Below are positions 62,491 through 64,000 of a stretch of 64,000 nucleotides of DNA, one piece after another; positions within the stretch are counted from its first letter, which is position 1; the number at the start of each line of letters is the position of its first letter. The notes under the pieces are model-generated. The model searched no databases. It saw only the letters and a program-made list of their open reading frames with translations, and was not told the DNA's origin. The DNA is from Halorussus lipolyticus (lineage in GTDB: Archaea > Halobacteriota > Halobacteria > Halobacteriales > Haladaptataceae): assembly GCF_029338375.1 (NCBI RefSeq), contig NZ_CP119804.1, positions 62,001 through 126,000 on the forward strand, given 5' to 3'. The translations under genes and the position numbers were made by a program.

Positions 62491-62999
62491 GGGCGGGTGT
62501 AGGAGTCGCGGACGGTTAGGTTTGCGGGAAGCGGCTAGGAGGTGTTATTTTCTTGGTTGATGTTGGACCGGAGTGTTTGATGGGCAGAATCGGTTCGAGA
62601 ACGACAGCAGAGGAGACAGTAATGAAGACTTCTGAAGCCCGCAACCGGGCGTCCCCTTCATCCACCCGTGGTTGAGTGGTCAGTCGAGCGCGTCTCGGCG
62701 GTTGACCGACCGAGTGCCTGCTAGTTAAGGATTCTATAGACATTGTAAACAAATATAATAAATGCTTTAGAAAATAATTAGTTATATTGGGCCAGCCCGT
62801 ACAGATTCGACCGAGCGTATCCTGATAGCCTGCGCCACCGAGCGCGAGCCTCGAACCTCCCCAGCCTCCTCACTCCCGCGCAGAGCGCGGTCGTTCGTCC
62901 CTCGCACGAGGACGCGCACAGTTCTGTGCGCGCCCCGCGCGCCGGACTGACTCCGTAACTTCGAGGAAAATCCCCGAAAATCAGCCGACCGAAACCCGC
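62491..62999. other. Gene-free region with repeat block
   Basis: About 500 bp. An AT-rich patch (62728-62790) could hold promoter or terminator. At 62830-62940 (read on the minus strand) lies the GAGGGACGA...GGAGGCTGGGGAGGTTCGAGG block shared with 20490-20545, next to a CAG-TT-CTG palindrome (62913-62932). No gene is supported. Confidence 0.6.
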
Positions 63000-63656
63000 T
63001 TACAGAACGTCAAGAACCACGATAGAGAGGTAGAGCTGTCCCAGACCGGCAAGAATCATCACGACCGCCGCCCCGCGCTCCAGCGCGCCGGAGTAGCGCC
63101 CGAGGCCGCGCCACGTCTCGACGCCCGCGCTGGTCAGCAGGGTTACGCCGACCAGCGGCGCGGCCACGCTCCCGGCATAGACGGCGACGACCGCGACTCC
63201 TCGGGCCGGAGAGAACGCCAGCGCCTGCGTCACGACGCCGAGGAACAGCGGGGCGACGCACCCCGCGGCGGCGAGGGCGTAGACTGCGCCGAACGCGCCG
63301 AAGCCGAGGACCGACTGGGGGCGCTCGGGGAGCGCGACCGAGAGGTTCGGCACGCGCCCGGTCAGCGTCAGCGCGCCGAACGCCACCAGTCCAACGCCAA
63401 CCACGGGTTCGAGGAGCGGGAGCGCGGACGTGACGGTCTGGCCGACGCCGAACGCGAGGACGGCGACGGCACCCAGCGCGACCAGCGCGCCGACCGCGGC
63501 CGCGCCCGCCGAGACGAGGCCCGACGAATCGTCGCCCTGCTCGACGTAGTAGCCCACGTAGCCCGGCAGAAGCGGAAAGGCGCAGGGCGCGAAGAACGTC
63601 GTCACGCCGGTACTGACGGCGAACGCGAGCGCGCCGGCGAACTCCGAGGCCGCCAT
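63000..63656 (-). CDS. CcdA/DsbD-type thiol-redox membrane protein
   Basis: A 218-residue membrane protein with six hydrophobic segments and the two redox cysteines of the CcdA family in FFAPCAFPLLPGYVGYY (first helix) and AAAGCVAPLFLG (fourth helix). It carries electrons across the membrane from cytoplasmic thioredoxin to outward-facing thiol proteins, for cytochrome c maturation or extracellular disulfide repair. Its ATG follows directly on the stop of the thioredoxin-like gene upstream, so the two are co-transcribed. Confidence 0.9.
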   Translation of the reverse strand: MAASEFAGALAFAVSTGVTTFFAPCAFPLLPGYVGYYVEQGDDSSGLVSAGAAAVGALVALGAVAVLAFGVGQTVTSALPLLEPVVGVGLVAFGALTLTGRVPNLSVALPERPQSVLGFGAFGAVYALAAAGCVAPLFLGVVTQALAFSPARGVAVVAVYAGSVAAPLVGVTLLTSAGVETWRGLGRYSGALERGAAVVMILAGLGQLYLSIVVLDVL

Positions 63657-64000
63657 CTACGCCAGCGCCTCCTCGACCCGTTTCCGGAGCGTCTCGGCGT
63701 CGGTGACGCCGGTCTCGGCCCACGCGACCTCGCCTTCGGCGTCGAAGACGGCGATGTGGGGGATACCGCCCGCGCCGAGCGCCGACATGAGTTCGCTGTC
63801 CGGGTCGTGGCCGAGCGTCCACGCGCCGTCGTTGTCGCGCCACCAGTCGCGGATGTCGCCCTTCGAGAGGCCGCCGCCGAGGCGCTCGTTCGTGACCGAA
63901 ATCATCGCCACCTCGTCGCCGTACTCGCGGCGGACCGCGCCGAGCGCGTCCATCTGTTCCTTGCACGGACTGCACCACGTCGCAAAGAGGTCCACGACGG
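63657..64000 (-). CDS. TlpA/ResA-like thioredoxin-family protein, C-terminal part (cut by window edge)
   Basis: The last ~114 residues are present; the N-terminus is outside the window. The active site is WCSPC in DLFATWCSPCKEQMDALG, with the cis-Pro loop GGIPHIAVFD. This is the ResA/TlpA/DsbE layout: an extracytoplasmic thiol-disulfide reductant, normally with a signal anchor. It passes directly into the CcdA-type gene with no gap, which should re-reduce it. Confidence 0.88.
   Translation of the reverse strand, partial: VVDLFATWCSPCKEQMDALGAVRREYGDEVAMISVTNERLGGGLSKGDIRDWWRDNDGAWTLGHDPDSELMSALGAGGIPHIAVFDAEGEVAWAETGVTDAETLRKRVEEALA

Noticed and set aside
62516..62752. A 78-codon minus-strand frame between MsrA and the CcdA-type gene
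   Set aside because: The composition is not acidic, it has no promoter and no recognisable motif; it is probably non-coding.

Overview
The window is a stretch of haloarchaeal (class Halobacteria) chromosome. The evidence is a high GC content in coding regions, strongly acidic proteins, twin-arginine lipoproteins with Thr/Asp/Glu-rich linkers, leaderless AT-rich promoters, a sn-glycerol-1-phosphate dehydrogenase start at the left edge, and archaeal chemotaxis, TrmB and GfcR-type regulators. The genus cannot be fixed from sequence alone; nothing here is bacterial.

Layout. 0-8.4 kb: 5' part of egsA, a membrane protein, an NAD-dependent epimerase, a GNAT/zinc-ribbon protein, a zinc-type ABC transporter operon (substrate binding, ATPase, permease) bracketed by a decayed second copy of the neighbouring acetyltransferase 3' end, then an AT-rich islet with a small membrane protein and a Tat-exported protein. 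8.4-20.3 kb: glutamate synthase, a 1433-residue surface glycoprotein co-transcribed with a C-terminally anchored protein, a small conserved protein and an MFS transporter. 20.8-28.5 kb: a branched-chain-amino-acid type ABC transporter (five genes) whose last gene overlaps a KAS III-like condensing enzyme, with a divergent short-chain dehydrogenase. 28.4-36.5 kb: MFS transporter, HTH regulator, aldo/keto reductase, several small membrane proteins, a PAPS-reductase-family PP-loop protein and a glutaredoxin. 36.5-47.8 kb: glucose dehydrogenase with its overlapping regulator gfcR, then a DapA-type KDG aldolase and gluconate dehydratase, which together give most of the haloarchaeal Entner-Doudoroff route; also two HAD phosphatases, a HypE-like protein, a ubiquitin-fold protein without a GG tail, two related two-TM surface proteins and an acetamidase. 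47.8-52.4 kb: DUF7344-like and TrmB regulators, small proteins, and a DUF3179 lipoprotein with a membrane partner. 52.6-61.0 kb: a chemotaxis operon (cheY, cheA, double cheC, transducer, cheW, cheC-like, cheD) with no cheB, cheR or cheF in the window. 61-64 kb: ABC-2 permease, MsrA, CcdA-like protein and the partial thioredoxin that goes with it.

The intergenic regions carry much structure. A CAG-WW-CTG centred GC-rich palindrome recurs, as do a 40-bp core shared by two loci, 16-bp, 27-bp and 32-bp tandem repeats, paired hairpins whose stems co-vary between loci, and AT-rich ACAATT/AATTGT palindromes. I see no rRNA, tRNA, CRISPR array or intact insertion sequence. The most unusual coding unit is the chemotaxis operon: its CheA has an enormous acidic repeat-containing linker, and its CheC proteins have mostly degenerate phosphatase half-sites.
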